A stretch of 27,160 bases of DNA, from NCBI GenBank assembly GCA_013423325.1, contig BLJB01000148.1, forward strand, positions 169 through 27,328, read 5' to 3'. Numbering within the stretch: position 1 is the first letter of the stretch; each line of letters opens with the position of its first letter. Under the pieces are notes generated by a model. That model searched no databases and was not told the DNA's origin. It saw nothing but the letters and a program-made list of their open reading frames with translations. A program made the translations under genes and the position numbers. This document shows, piece by piece, positions 10,534 through 19,679 of the stretch. This DNA is from Usnea hakonensis. Lineage: Eukaryota > Ascomycota > Lecanoromycetes > Lecanorales > Parmeliaceae.

Positions 10534-11162
10534 AATCCATAGGTGGAAATGCCAAATCGCGCAGTCACTCGATGATCACCATCTACTTCTTAGGATATGA
10601 GTACATAAGAAACTACGATTATACTGCAGCGGTTGGACTGTGCGCTGTCTTTAGACTGGCTGCAAATATGGACTCCATAACAGCCGGACGCTAGGATTGG
10701 GGTCGATCAGGAAGAGATGGGAAAGTCGAGGACAGCGAATATGGGGGTTCAGGGTCTCAACACCACCACGAGCATACACATCAATCTATGTCTATGGGAC
10801 GCGCTGAGAGACTCCGTTCCAGAGCCCCGTGCACGCAGAGGCGAGGTCGGGTAGGAGTGATACACCAATGCGTGGCAAGAGATACAGAGACTATTTACAG
10901 GCTCTCGTGCTGGGAAATTGTGAAACGGAAAAGCCATTGGTACATCTTGAAATCGGAATCAGTGATAAATTGTTTGGAAAAAGAGAAAGCGTTAGTCGGC
11001 GAAGCTATTGCCGTACTCTCGGCAGTGCTTCAGGCTGACGCTGGTGTGTCCCCAGGCTATAGCCCTTCCCCCGTCTTCAACAGCCACTACCTGTATCTTC
11101 TTTGTGAGCTCCATAGAGTGCTCTGATCTCGAGATCGTTGATTCAACAAAGACACGCGTGAG
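10534..11162. other. Intergenic region, nothing recognised
   Basis: Short frames at 10788-11126 and 10829-11038 have no recognisable features. The right end is probably the 3' untranslated region of the minus-strand membrane-protein gene. No repeat or RNA gene is visible. Confidence 0.45.
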
Positions 11163-11983
11163 TCAGCTGGGTATCATCACGGCCCCATCAGGCATCGGAT
11201 CGAGAGATTGTTTCGGAGAAGACAGCGTAACGTTATTCTTCAGCCAGCACATGTTGTTCTCGCTCTCCCATGCGAGGCCCGAGCAGGAAAAGGAGGGAAA
11301 CCCCCACGGTGGAGTTTGGAAGCTGTACAAGGCACAAGCGTTCAAGCAGTCGCCAAGCGAAGATGTGTTGCGTAGAGCCTGCAAGTCCAAGATTGTCGGC
11401 TGACCTCCGAAATCGGTATCGCAGAGGATCATATATGCTATGGATGAGTATATGGCGTCTGTATAAGGCCTGGCTGTGGGGGCAACCTGGTTGGTAATTG
11501 TGTAAGTCGATCCATTGGCTGCGGGACATCCAGTGGAGGATGTCGTGGTTTGGGTTGCTGGCGCTGGAGTAGCCGTTCTAATAGCGAATGGTGTCCTGGT
11601 TTCGGTTGCTGGCGCCGGAGTAGCCGTTGCAACGTCAGTGAGACTTGTAACGGTGTTGGCTGAAGTACTATGCAGGGGAGGGGTTTCAGCGACCACACTG
11701 GTATCAAAATCATCTCGCAGGACTAGACTTACATCGTAGGATTCGATTTGCGATGAATTGCCAAACCTGCGCCAAGTCCGGCACCCAAGGCTACAGCTAT
11801 ACACAGCACAGTGAATACAGCGAGCGTCCAACAACCTCTGAGAGGGCTCGGTTTTCTCTCATGTGAAGATAGATGGCCAGATTCTTCCGCCTTCTCACAG
11901 TATTTATCTGCGTAGGGCTGGGAGGCAACCTGTGGACCTGTATCCGGCACGACCTCCATTCCCGAATCTGATGTTGTGCTCAT
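11163..11983 (-). CDS. Single-pass membrane protein with PAN/Apple-like ectodomain
   Basis: Two exons (11983-11733 and 11667-11163) joined by a 65-bp GT-AG intron give 251 residues. An AG at 11698-11699 would give a 35-bp intron, also in frame, which is too short for most fungi. Residues 1-50 are hydrophilic and have no signal peptide. Residues 51-76 (CWTLAVFTVLCIAVALGAGL onward) form one membrane helix followed by HRK. Residues ~85-130 are a Thr/Pro/Ala linker with a 17-residue near-repeat. Residues 131-251 form a domain with Cys131, 166, 191, 195, 212 and 224. Its elements ILCDTDFGG, SLGDCLNACALY, CSGLAWE and NNMCWLK are typical of fungal PAN/Apple-like modules. The build suggests a type II-like surface protein that displays a carbohydrate- or protein-binding domain. 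The ligand and role are unknown. Confidence 0.75.
11553..11628 (-). repeat. Two-copy 51-bp coding repeat in the Thr/Pro linker
   Basis: The core ggttgctggcgcYggagt recurs at 11553 and 11604, a period of 51 bp or 17 residues. It encodes two copies of TATPAPAT. The second-position difference is silent. It extends the linker between the membrane helix and the Cys-rich domain. Confidence 0.7.
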
Positions 11984-12731
11984 CTTTCAGTTTCTACTCA
12001 TGAGACCATGGATTCGAGTAACTTCGATGAGTATACGGCGAGGCTTTGCAGGACACGACCGATGGGCATCAACAAGCTCTCTAGCACAGCGTCCTCGCAG
12101 ACTGATAGAAAACTCGGATCGAGGAATGGTATATTATGCTGACTTGGTTGAAATAGAAAGAAAAAAGTTTGAGGGCAGCGGACGCTTAAACTTATGAATG
12201 CTGAAAGAGGCGATCTGGCTGGGTTTATTAAAGGGGACGGGGGTGCAGGAGTTGAAACAGCGCTGTGACTGTAGTCAGAGTCCTCAATGACCAGTAAAAC
12301 TTTCCTGATGGTGTGACTGTGTCAACATCACTCACTTTGCATTGCAGTCTTCTGCAGACGGTGCTTAACAAGGTTTCAAATCGCGCGTGGTTACGGCACT
12401 TGCATGGGGCCAAGATCTCCCCTCTTTCGAGATTCTAAAACCAAAGAATGACATGAAAGGCGGAGAGCTTGATAGATTCTGTGGACAGTCTCCCGGGATT
12501 AATGTACGCTAAGTTTACCTCCAAGGCATGACGGCGGCGGGCTTGATTCTTGCGAACCCGCATACTGTACATTCTATGTTGTATCAATGTCTTCCTGCTT
12601 TACTACTTACGCCCTTCCCATTTCCTCTATATAATCTTCACTCTATAATGAAGCTGATGATTAACTTCAAGCTCAAAATTGGCAGACATTGTTGGACCGA
12701 CAGCCAGGAAGTGAGCACCACCGGGCTGAGA
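11984..12731. other. Intergenic region between two minus-strand genes
   Basis: This stretch should hold the promoter of the membrane-protein gene (left) and the 3' untranslated region of the MFS gene (right). Frames at 11976-12197 and 12528-12749 show no recognisable features. No RNA gene is visible. Confidence 0.5.
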
Positions 12732-14616
12732 TCACACAGCCGGCCCTGAAACGCTCGGTTTAATGCTCCGCCATCTTGCGGCCAATGCAATGGGCACCGT
12801 CACTCCAGCCAATGCGACTGCCAACACAAAGGTTAACTTCAAGCCGTCCATATAGGCGCGCACGATGCCAAGGAGCTCTTCTGCTGAAAAAACATTTCGT
12901 AACTCCGTTGCGCCGGTTGCTACGACCAGAGCGGGACTGACGCCTGGGGCTAGAACCGGGACCCGCGCGAGCAGCCGATTGGTGTACAGCGACTGATCGG
13001 CTGAGACGAAGAAGGCGCCGCCGATGGTTTGAAAGACTGAAAAAGCTGTTGGTCAACGCATTCTGCGTAAACGACGATGTCGATGTACTCACAAAGTGTC
13101 GATGCAGTGACAGACGATATCTCAGACGGCCCCACGAAGGCCTGGTTGGCAATGATGGGTACTTGGAGAGACAATCCGATGCCAATGCCAGCCAAGGCCT
13201 GGTATCCAATCCAATGCGATGAGGGAGAGCCGATGTCGAGCGTGTAGAGCAGTCCTGTACCGATCGTCGTTATTGCCGCCCCTCCCAAGAGGAAAGGGAC
13301 GTAGACGCCATAGATGGTGATGAGTCCACCTGACAGAATAGAGCAGAAGGCTTCACATGTTTAGCTTGTGTACATGTGACCGATAATCAGAACTCACCGA
13401 CACCGAGCACCAGAGGTATATTACGAATGCCGCTCTCAGAAGCCGAGACGTTATCGACGGACTGAAAATAGATTGGAAGATAGTAGAGTAGGGCGAAGAA
13501 AGATCCAGCGAAGCTTGTTACTCGATCAGCAAAATATCATCGATGGGAAACAAAGATGCTTACAAAAAGACATAAAGACAATTAACCAATATCTCACGTC
13601 TCCCTAGAAGTGCTCCTTGCAACAGTGCTCGGTCACCCATGTACCACTCTACGAGACCGAAAACAATCAGAAGCAAGCCGAAGCCGACGAATGTTCCAAT
13701 GACCGATGGATCGCTCCAAGATTTTGTGACGCCACCCCACTGGAGTGCAAGCAGATAGCAGATGACCGCTGCCATGATCGTGAAACTGCCCAGGAGATCC
13801 ATCTGAAGGATTTTTTCTTTTAATGTGGCTTTGACAGGCTTCGAAGCTGCAGGCGCTTGGAAAAGCATCAGAATGACAAAGGCAGATGCACCACCAATGG
13901 GTAAGTTGACATAGAAGCACCAGCGCCAGGTAGCGTGGGAGGTGAAGACTCCTCCAAGCAGGGGGCCAATAACACTAGCACATCCGTATGCGGCACCAAG
14001 GAGGCCAGTATACGCGGGCCTTTGCGCTGGTGGCACCGCAAATGCGATGATAGTGTACGCGCCTGAAGCGATACCTCCTCCACCCATACCTTGATACTGT
14101 CAGTCATCAATTCCGCCAATGATAGGTTTAAGACTTACCCGCAATCGCTCTGCCAACGATCAGGGTAGTGCTGTCCTGAGCAACGCCACAAATCAAGCTG
14201 CCGAGCTCGAAAACCCCAATCGTCAGGAGGAAGGTAACCTTCAACGGGAAGTACTTGTAGGCTTTGCCCCATGTTGACTGGAAAGCGCCGAGAGTGAGGA
14301 AGAAGGCAGAACCATACCACCCGACCTGGTCCAGACTATGGAACTCGTCTGTGATGCGAGGTATTGCTGTTGCTACAATTGTCATGTCGAGAGCGACGAG
14401 GAAGACGGAGAGGACGAGGGCGACTATGATGAATGCGAGCTTGAATGCGTGGGGGTATTCGGCTTGTTCTATCTCTGAGGATTTGGTGTCTCGTTCTGAC
14501 TCCTTAGAAACCTTTTCTGATTGAGTTCCATTGTCTGGCGGGTGGGAGTATCCTAGACTGGACTGCGAGGCCGTTAGGCTGCTGACACCTCCGTCTACAC
14601 CTGGAGCTAGGGTCAT
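12732..14616 (-). CDS. DHA2-type (14-helix) MFS drug/metabolite exporter
   Basis: Five exons (14616-14139, 14089-13564, 13513-13398, 13329-13093, 13036-12732) join to 553 residues through introns of 49, 50, 68 and 56 bp, all GT-AG and phase-consistent. After a ~55-residue hydrophilic N-terminus come the membrane helices. The first holds LDMTIVATAIPRITDEF and is followed by GWYGSAFFLT, the signature of fungal DHA2 proton antiporters. GRAIAGMGGGG and GPLLGGVF match the antiporter motifs, and LLYYLPIYFQS lies in a later helix. The family exports toxins, drugs and secondary metabolites from the cytoplasm in exchange for protons. The substrate cannot be read from the sequence. The gene is divergent from a Zn2Cys6 regulator, and two matched palindromes lie 163-208 bp upstream of the ATG. 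That context suggests control by this neighbour. Confidence 0.92.
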
Positions 14617-14745
14617 GGTTTATTCGTAGATTCGCCTCTGCTAATGACGAGATGTGTGAAGATACAGAAGAGAAGGTGCGATGATTGTCTTCGATTTGCC
14701 TCTCAGCTCAGATTAGTGTCGCCAGTCCCATGGGAGCTCCATATG

Positions 14746-14753
14746 CTTATATA
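14746..14753 (-). promoter_or_regulatory. TATA box of the MFS exporter
   Basis: TATATAAG on the minus strand, 130 bp upstream of the exporter ATG and about 26 bp downstream (toward the gene) of the first CGG-N12-CCG palindrome. The order palindromes - TATA - gene is what an activator-driven promoter would show. Confidence 0.45.
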
Positions 14754-14778
14754 TGATTGTCTACGTCCACCAGGACAG

Positions 14779-14798
14779 TCGGACGAAGACCGGTCCGA
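14779..14798. promoter_or_regulatory. TCGGA-N10-TCCGA palindrome, copy 1
   Basis: Perfect 5-bp inverted half-sites around a 10-bp spacer (CGG-N12-CCG core). Zn2Cys6 dimers bind inverted CGG triplets at a fixed spacing, and one such protein is encoded by the divergent neighbour. The cognate pairing is inferred. Confidence 0.55.
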
Positions 14799-14804
14799 CC
14801 AATT

Positions 14805-14824
14805 TCGGATTATTGTCTCTCCGA
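14805..14824. promoter_or_regulatory. TCGGA-N10-TCCGA palindrome, copy 2
   Basis: Same half-sites and same spacer length as copy 1, starting 26 bp further on, with an unrelated spacer sequence. Conservation of half-site and spacing but not of the spacer is what a protein-binding site would show. Confidence 0.55.
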
Positions 14825-14916
14825 CACTTCTTGAAGGTTTAGGCAAAAGGATATTTGCCAGCCAACGGGAAGTTTCTGCATTTCGGAAATGACTATTGTA
14901 GTGGAATTGATTGCGG

Positions 14917-14923
14917 TGACTCA
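14917..14923. promoter_or_regulatory. TGACTCA (AP-1/Gcn4-type bZIP site), copy 1
   Basis: Perfect 7-bp bZIP consensus in the divergent promoter, with a CACGTG 12 bp to its right. Such sites bind Gcn4/Cpc1 or Yap-type factors in fungi. Use here is not shown. Confidence 0.4.
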
Positions 14924-15434
14924 TAGAAGTGGTTCACGTGCGAGACCCAGCAGCGGAACAATGTGTAGATTTGGGATCACGGAGTTCAAACACAGTTTCA
15001 TTTCCCACGGCAGAAATCCTCACTTTCCCGGTATTGGATCAACTCTAGACATAGAGCCTCCAAGTTAAAGGATCACGCGACATACCATGTGTATATATAT
15101 TCCAGCAGCTTAGCAAGAGAAGGTGTTTATTTACAATAAATATAGCTCGTAAGCAATGTTCTTCTCGAAACCCATCTTGGACGAGCGGCAAAAGTGCCGT
15201 TTCCTGAGAAACGGGCCTCGAGGAGAGTATGGCGGTTACTATTAATCATATTGGATATCATCAGTCACAACAAAAGGGTACTTTAGGAGTGTGAAGGGCC
15301 ACAATATATATGTTGTATATCGTGAGAAGGTTGGGGAAGTTCTCGCCGGCAAGAATTTCCCTCATCCCTGAGCAGAAGCTATGCTCTATACGGCTACCTT
15401 GTGGAAAAATTCCCTTGACGGCAAGATTTGGCGA

Positions 15435-15441
15435 TGACTCA
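15435..15441. promoter_or_regulatory. TGACTCA (AP-1/Gcn4-type bZIP site), copy 2
   Basis: Second perfect copy of the box in the same intergenic region, about 410 bp upstream of the regulator ATG and 16 bp from a CGG-N11-CCG element at 15458-15474. Confidence 0.4.
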
Positions 15442-15848
15442 CTCTTACTAATCGTGTCGGACGTGTCTTGTCCGCTGTCCTCCGCTCTCCAGTTTTCAAA
15501 CTTTTCCATCATTCTCTACCACATTATTCTCTCAGCAATTCTCATCAGTTTTCGTCCGCGTCCTCATTTTTGGAACGACGCTTCTATCTCTAGTGCAAGA
15601 GGAATTTGTCCGTTCATTGCTTGGCCTGAGGCGTGTATCCATAACGAGACAAAAGAGGTTGCGAATGATAAGGAGCGCTGCGCGACATACTTTGCCCGTG
15701 ATCGTCCGGCAGCTGTACGGTATACTAGTAATATCCAGGGGTACTTGTACAGCCAGGATACGTCATGTCCTAAGCAACTTAAGAGGCGAGATCCACCGCG
15801 CAACAGTCCTCTCGACCTATCCTACACGAACGAAGCTTCTCAGTAAGC

Positions 15849-18071
15849 ATGTCGGCTTCCGGCAGTAATCCATCAATATCGGACGAACCCCCTCACAAAA
15901 AATTGAGGAAAGGGACCCACAGTTGCACCGAATGTACGTCGTCGAGTGCATGCTCCTTCTAGATTTGTAAGCATTTGAACTAGAGATCTGATCATCTAGC
16001 AGGTAGACGCCGCAAGAAAAGCTGCGTCCCGAGGTCAGCCACCCCAGGTACATGTGAAGAATGCTTCGCTCGGGGAGTTCAATGCCGAAGCCAAGAAATT
16101 AGTCTCGGATCGAAACGCCGTCCGCGCGAAGGCAATAACGGCCTTCAACAGAGAGTGGAAGAACTTGAGACCGCTTTGCAGTCGATTTCTCAGAAGCTAG
16201 AGGCGAGGCCCGAGTCGGGCTATGATGTGGCTCAGGTGCCACAACAGCGTCGTTCAGAGGTCCGCTCCTCTACACCAACGGCATCACCGGAGTCGAATCC
16301 TGAAGCCGATTTAGAGCATGCGCCTGTGCTCAGTCTCTTCGACAATCCTATTCTCAGTCGGTGGCCAGATGATAGTCACAAAGGAGGGTCGCATGATCCA
16401 AAACCACCTCTATTGGAAGAAAATACCAACCCAAATTCCAGAATCGATAAGATTCGTCGGACTCTTCTATCCCTCTTTCCGTCACAAGAAATAGAGAAAG
16501 CCATATTGACCGCTTCGCAGAATGTTTGGGCCAGCTGGCAGGAGGTCTTTCCTCAGATCTTCAGCCTGTCATTGACCTACAATATCATTCAATTCTTCGA
16601 AGATTCGAAAAGCAGTGGGAGCGTGCAGAAAATAGCAAAAGCGCTGTTATGCATTTGTACGGTCCTGCAAGAAGGATCTGTCAGTCTCGATACCGGTCAC
16701 GATATAGCGAATGCTGTAGACCAGACAAAACAAACCATAAAAATCATTGATGATATGGTGCTTTCCGACGACGAGCTTACCGGGACAATCGACGGCGTTG
16801 AATGCATTATCTTACGAGCCAAGTACGAGGGGAATAGCGGCCGTATACGAAGATCATGGCTTATTTCTCGACGAGGAATAGCTTTGGCCCAGCTTCTAGG
16901 CCTTCACAAACAGCCAGGCAGCTCGGAGAACCATTCGAGCGACTCGGACCGTAGGCATAGTATTTGGAGAGCTTTGTACACCACCGATCGATTCATGAGC
17001 CTCGTCCTGGGTCTTCCGTACGGTCCATCTGAGATTCATTCTGGTGCAGGAAGTGACCTTGGTTCGTCCGCGAAAGGAATATATACCAACGAACCCTACG
17101 TTCTTCGTTTAACAAACATTGCCGGCCATATTATCGATCGGAATCAACAGCTGCCTTCTAACAATATGCTGCCTTTAACCCTGAAAATCGAGGGCGAGAT
17201 GATAGACCTCCACTCGTCCATGCCAACACAGTGGTGGGAAACCGGGCGTGAGACTGGCCCCGTTGCAAGCCAGGTGTACAGTCAAATCCTCCCACAATTC
17301 TGGCACTATCTTTGTCGCACACTGCTTCACTTACCATACATGCTCAAAGCTACAACAAGTTCTCGCTTCGAATATAATAAAACTGCAGCTCTTGAGTCAG
17401 CACGAGAGATGATAGCACGCTACCGTGTCATGCGTCCAGTACAGGGGTTCAGCTCTCTCACATGCAAAGTGACTGACTTTCAGGTCTTTACTGCCGCCAT
17501 GATCCTAGTCTTGAACTTGATATATCATTATATGGGCAGTGAATCACTCGACCACAGCGAAGCAGATAGGGATCAAGACTCAATTATAGCAACGACCTTT
17601 CTATTGAAGGAGGCTTCTGAGGCAACTGATGGCAGTGTGGCGACCCAAGCAGCCCGGGCGCTAGAAATCTTCAGCAATGTTAGAGAAATGGCTTTACCCT
17701 TCTTCGAAAGGCCTGAGGAATGTACTACGAAGATTGTGATACCATATTTTGGTGCGGTGATGATTGGGCCTGGCACGAGCTTGAGAGACAGAAATGCAGC
17801 ACAGAAGGTCGAAGCAACGCTTCAACCTCAGCAATTGCCAACCCCCAGCGATCAGTCCCTCGATGATTTCTCCTTGGAGCCTACGTCTCTTAGCAATCCC
17901 TCGATAGCACCCATGATTCCGTTTGATGTTCTCCCGGGGAATCAAAATCATGGTTTTGACATGAACGGTGATACCTTGCCGGACTTCGATTTCAACTTGG
18001 ATCAAGATTGGAACTGGTATTGGGATAATATAGATATACCTTCGATGGACGTACAGGGTATGCTTGGTTAA
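15849..18071 (+). CDS. Zn2Cys6 transcription factor with fungal-specific regulatory domain
   Basis: Two exons (15849-15933 and 16003-18071) with a 69-bp GT-AG intron give 717 residues. The intron splits the codon of the second zinc-ligand cysteine. The binuclear cluster is complete: Cys26, 29, 36, 46, 49 and 56, spaced C-x2-C-x6-C-x9-C-x2-C-x6-C. A basic linker (KRRPRE) and a short coiled coil (~74-95, LQQRVEELETAL) follow, as in DNA-binding dimers. The middle holds a fungal-specific transcription factor domain, with the segment SIWRALYTTDRFMSLVLG at ~347-364. The last ~40 residues are acidic and aromatic (DFDFNLDQDWNWYWDNID), like an activation domain. Divergent orientation with the DHA2 exporter suggests it activates that gene. 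The residues before the coiled coil can be reached only through the first exon. Confidence 0.92.
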
Positions 18072-18700
18072 GTCGTGGTCGTGCGCTTTAAGGGTCAGGC
18101 AAGACACATGCCATCGATATGAAATCGAAGGGCCCTTGACTGTCCCTGCATTTGGACGTGTCTCCGATCAGTGAACACAAATAATAAGCAATCAAGCTTT
18201 GGATGAAGATGGAGGCTGCGGTCGAAAAGCGAAGTACTGAGTTCATGACAAAAACTGAGTATTTCCAGCCGTTTACGAACTGAAGTTGGTTTTGGGAAAA
18301 AGGTTGTTCTCGTTCAAATGGAAGCAGGTGGAATACATGAAGTCGTTCTGACGATCTGAAACTTATCATTGGTGTATTTTGATGTAGACGGGAATAGCCA
18401 ATAGCGGCTTCCCTTGTGTTCGGTGATCTGAGGGTCATTCCATCGGATTGATTGGAGCTTTTTCATAACATAGACCGATTAGTGAGCGCCCGGGTAGTGC
18501 ACCTAGCTTAGGTTGACTTGCAGGCTGGATCCGAGGCCTATTGAGCTATGACATAGGTATCATGCATATTATGACGTCAGAATAAGAAGTCCGCAATCTT
18601 ACCTAATGGATCAAATTTTACTTTTCAAAACATCTTTTGATGTATCTATACTTCGTCTACAAACTCATCATATCTCCTATATTTCCTGATAGCCAGCGAT
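18072..18700. other. Intergenic region before the GST gene
   Basis: This stretch holds the 3' flank of the regulator and the GST promoter. A minus-strand frame at 18088-18438 has no start context or domain and is not called. The one clear element is a TGACGTCA box. No RNA gene is visible. Confidence 0.5.
18572..18579. promoter_or_regulatory. TGACGTCA palindrome (CRE/ATF site)
   Basis: Perfect 8-bp CRE consensus 122 bp upstream of the GST start codon. Stress-activated bZIP factors of the Atf1/AtfA type bind this sequence in fungi, which would suit a detoxification gene. Function is inferred. Confidence 0.5.
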
Positions 18701-19450
18701 ATGGCCACCAATACAATCAAGCCTCTTGTCCTACACGGTCCGCCTGTGATCCTCTATCATTACCTCCGCTCCCTTCGCTAAATCTCATTCCTAGCCCATG
18801 AAACTGGCCCCAACCCTTACAAGGTAGCCATAATTCTCTCCTCACTCAATATCCCTTACAACATCAAGCTATGGGAATTTGGCAACGCATCCAACGGCGT
18901 CAAAGGTCCCAATTTTCTCCGGATCTGCGAGAACGGCCGCGTGCCCGCCCTCGAAGATCCCAACACCGGCGTCACATCCTGGGAAAGCGGCGCCATCATC
19001 CATTACCTACTGCGTACATACGATAAGACCAACAGTCTGGGTCCGAGCGGTAAAACCCCCGGCAGCGAGCCCACGGACCAAGACCATGTCGACTTCAACA
19101 AGTGGGAATTCTTCCTCATCAGCAGCCTTGCGCCCATGCAGGGCCAATTGACCTGGTATCGCTACTCGAATCCTGTCAAGAACGAAGATGCTTTGTTGCG
19201 GTACGAAAGACAGACGTATAGGACTTATCATGTGTTGGAGGTACAGCTGTATAAGAGTGGTGGGGGGAGCATCTTGCCTCATGGGTTCAGCGCTGTGGAT
19301 GCGCATTTCTATCCTTGGGTCTGTCAGAGTGCGTATGCGGGGCTGAGTTTGGATTTGTATCCTAGGATTCGGAAATGGTTGGGTGTGATTGGGGAGATTC
19401 CGGCGGTGAAGGAGGCGTATGAGAGGGTGCCTAAAGGGGAGAGGGCTTGA
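18701..19450 (+). CDS. Glutathione S-transferase, fungal Ure2p/GstA-like type
   Basis: Exons 18701-18737 and 18795-19450 give 230 residues. The thioredoxin-fold half reads LVLHAHETGPNPYKV near the N-terminus, with the cis-Pro loop ENGRVPAL (~58-65) and the glutathione-contacting SWESGA (Glu76, Ser77). The alpha-helical half contains the FSAVDAHFYPWV segment, which matches the GST N-capping region. It conjugates glutathione to electrophiles or acts in redox defence, in the cytosol. The acceptor (TAG, with a CTAAAT branch-like site) is clear. The only donor that keeps the frame is GTCCGC at 18738, a weak site, while the better-looking GTGATC at 18746 would break the frame. Either a poor donor is used or the N-terminus is damaged. 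Length and domain order are normal for the family. Confidence 0.85.
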
Positions 19451-19519
19451 ATTATGCAGGGATTAAAAACAATGGATATTCAAATTCAGTACTTATGTTT
19501 AGAAAAGGTACGTCTGGGG

Positions 19520-19525
19520 AATAAA
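19520..19525 (+). terminator. Poly(A) signal-like AATAAA downstream of GST
   Basis: Exact AATAAA 70 bp after the GST stop codon. Fungal genes often lack a strict signal, so this is a modest call by position. Confidence 0.35.
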
Positions 19526-19679
19526 GGAGGTGAGAGATGCTCAAATTCAGATGACATTCCTTGCAGACTAGCATTATGATTCTTTACTTAGATACGTGGG
19601 AAAAAAACCAAGAAGTATAGAGCCCAGATACTATCCCTCAAATCTGCGTAAGATTCTCTCCACCAGGCGTTGTTTGCAG

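Larger units (their letters stand above)
14617..15848. promoter_or_regulatory. Shared divergent promoter of MFS exporter and Zn2Cys6 regulator
   Basis: This 1.2-kb region separates the two start codons. It contains a TATATAAG box for the exporter (14746-14753, minus strand), paired CGG-N12-CCG palindromes, two TGACTCA boxes (14917-14923 and 15435-15441), one CACGTG (14935-14940) and a CGG-N11-CCG near 15458. The plus-strand frame at 15310-15846 has no recognisable domain and overlaps the regulator's leader, so it is not called. Confidence 0.6.

Noticed and set aside
11698..11732. 35-bp intron alternative in the membrane-protein gene
   Set aside because: In frame, but shorter than usual fungal introns. 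The 65-bp alternative has a branch-like CTGAA and a normal length.
12760..13209. 149-codon minus-strand frame overlapping the exporter
   Set aside because: It is a shadow in another frame of MFS exons 4-5 and runs through an intron.
15310..15846. 178-codon plus-strand open frame before the regulator
   Set aside because: No domain, no homology-like motif, odd composition, and it overlaps the probable leader and promoter of the Zn2Cys6 gene and ends three bases before its ATG.
18088..18438. 116-codon minus-strand open frame
   Set aside because: It lies over the 3' flank of the regulator and has no recognisable motif or spliced partner.
12732..19450. Secondary-metabolite biosynthetic cluster
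   Set aside because: Exporter, regulator and GST are present, but no backbone or tailoring synthase is in the window.
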